Source: Urechis unicinctus (taxonomy: Eukaryota; Annelida; Polychaeta; Xenopneusta; Urechidae). From it: DNA of 64,000 nt. The stretch is taken from assembly GCA_034190875.2 (NCBI GenBank), contig CM067348.1, forward strand, positions 45,743,395-45,807,394, read 5' to 3'. Each line of letters begins with the position of its first letter. Position 1 is the first letter of the stretch. Below are positions 62,890 through 64,000 of this stretch, in pieces. Under the pieces are notes generated by a model that saw only the letters and a program-made list of their open reading frames with translations, had not been told where the DNA came from and searched no databases. A program made the position numbers and the translations under genes.

Positions 62890-64000
62890 GGTGCGCGTAT
62901 AAAGCTCTGCTGAATATAAATGCGGCAGTTTCAACACTCAATAAAATGGGTAAAAAAGAACATAGACGTGGATCTCATTTGTACATCGCAGGGCTATTGC
63001 CTCTCGCTTATATCGTTTTGCCCTAATTATTAAACTATACCATATGATATGGATTATTAGAAACAGTATTAACGCTTTGGCAGGGATGGAACTTGACCTT
63101 AACTTGACATATTCTTGCGATCTGACATGCATATTGGAGGGAAAGTATCGGCAACAGCGTTGGTTACAAGAGCAAGCGTGTAAAGGCGTGATATGGCGAA
63201 TTATTTTTGTGAGTTCTGACAATCGATGTTGGTAATGGGAAATGTATGTTATTGTAATGGACAGGTTATACTAAAGTTTTTTTTTTGGCGTCTATACAAT
63301 TTCAACTGGATGCCATGATGGCATATTAAATGGGATATATCTGTTAGCATTACGTATGTAGTATATATGTACACGCTGAACTATTAATGTAAAATAGTGG
63401 CATCAAGCTTAGATATTAACCCAACGCTGAGATACGATGATCCTCTTCATCGTTCCCAATATTTCGTGTTTCATTAATAGGGGCATCACTAGCAGCAATG
63501 GGTACACTACTGGGTAACTACTAGTCATTAATGTGTCGTCACTTCCTAAGCCAGGGGCTCATAGCATCTATACATCATTCAGAGCAAGTGACAGGGGCTT
63601 TGGACATCAATTGGCACAGTACATTACATTATGCAAATGCCAACCGCATGCGGGGAATATTACAACATTTTACGTCCAGCTATTGGCAGATGCCATCGAT
63701 GCTCGGCATTGTTTACCACGGTTGCTTCACATATAAATTGTCGGCATATCAGTATGCGGTATTGTATATTGATGGGATCCATAAAGATTACCAGCCGAAA
63801 TTGAATACCTATGTTGCAAAATTACTTGACAAGCGAAGTTATTTTCTCGCACCAAATCAAATTACAGTGAAATGAAGTTTCACTCCTGCGTATATATACT
63901 TAATCATTAACCGTGCTTGTTAGACACGCTGGTCTGTCTCTCGCATGTTCAATCTTAGCAGTAAAGTGTCATACATGACCTCGCTATCTTAGTTGTTGAT
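62890..64000 (+). repeat. Unit C, start of a third diverged unit
   Basis: It begins with GCTGAATATAAA and GACGTGGATCTCATTTGTAC and then follows units A and B through GCTTTGGCAGGGATGGAACTTG, AACCCAACGCTGAG, GCATCACTAGCAGCAATGGGTA, GGGGCTCATAGCATCTATAC, CAACCGCATGCGGGGAATAT and CACATATAAA. It runs out of the window. Divergence from A is about 17 percent over the 32,100-32,300 counterpart. It keeps both A-like and B-like segments, so it is nearest to the ancestral layout. Confidence 0.9.

Overview
The window looks like AT-rich, gene-poor nuclear DNA of a eukaryote, most likely an invertebrate animal. This rests on long (TA)n and (GA)n microsatellites, a decayed CR1/Jockey-like LINE reverse transcriptase, a decayed Ty3/gypsy pol fragment, no bacterial gene layout, and CpG dinucleotides that do not look depleted. 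I cannot name the species. No complete protein-coding gene, tRNA, rRNA or CRISPR array can be supported. Most open frames are translations of microsatellites or chance frames.

Left part (1-31,147): old unique-looking sequence broken up by a dozen (TA)n-rich arrays. It holds a 94-bp minisatellite (1,248-1,920), an (ACC)n tract (13,270-13,478), three copies of a microsatellite-bounded element called 'element X' here (4,640-5,428; 26,739-27,500; 27,797-28,039), a LINE relic (24,715-24,990), and a segment found both at 1-1,070 and at 29,460-30,075 with different microsatellite fillings. The most gene-like signals lie at its right end. They are a 52-codon frame with a good signal peptide (29,201-29,359) and, 650 bp on, an acceptor-preceded open exon (30,016-30,173). 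A Ty3/gypsy pol fossil on the minus strand follows and runs into the gap.

A run of exactly 100 N (31,148-31,247) is a scaffolding gap.

Right part (31,248-64,000): essentially one repeat structure. A block of about 13.8 kb (31,411-45,163) is repeated head to tail at 45,172-59,236, with near identity in its middle. Each block contains one full unit of about 11.9 kb (A) plus the start of an older, diverged unit (B). B continues past the second block in shortened form, and a third diverged unit (C) begins near 62,890. Two open frames shared between diverged units have substitutions spread evenly over the three codon positions, so the unit behaves as non-coding DNA. Degraded pieces of the same unit also occur left of the gap (3,630-4,575; 9,110-9,930), so it is an old repeat family here. 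No (TA)n array longer than about 14 bases occurs right of the gap, in sharp contrast to the left side.

No set of genes working together can be described. The interest lies in the multi-kilobase non-coding tandem repeat, the compound element X, the candidate secreted-peptide exon, and the question of how much of the duplication is an assembly or haplotype artefact.
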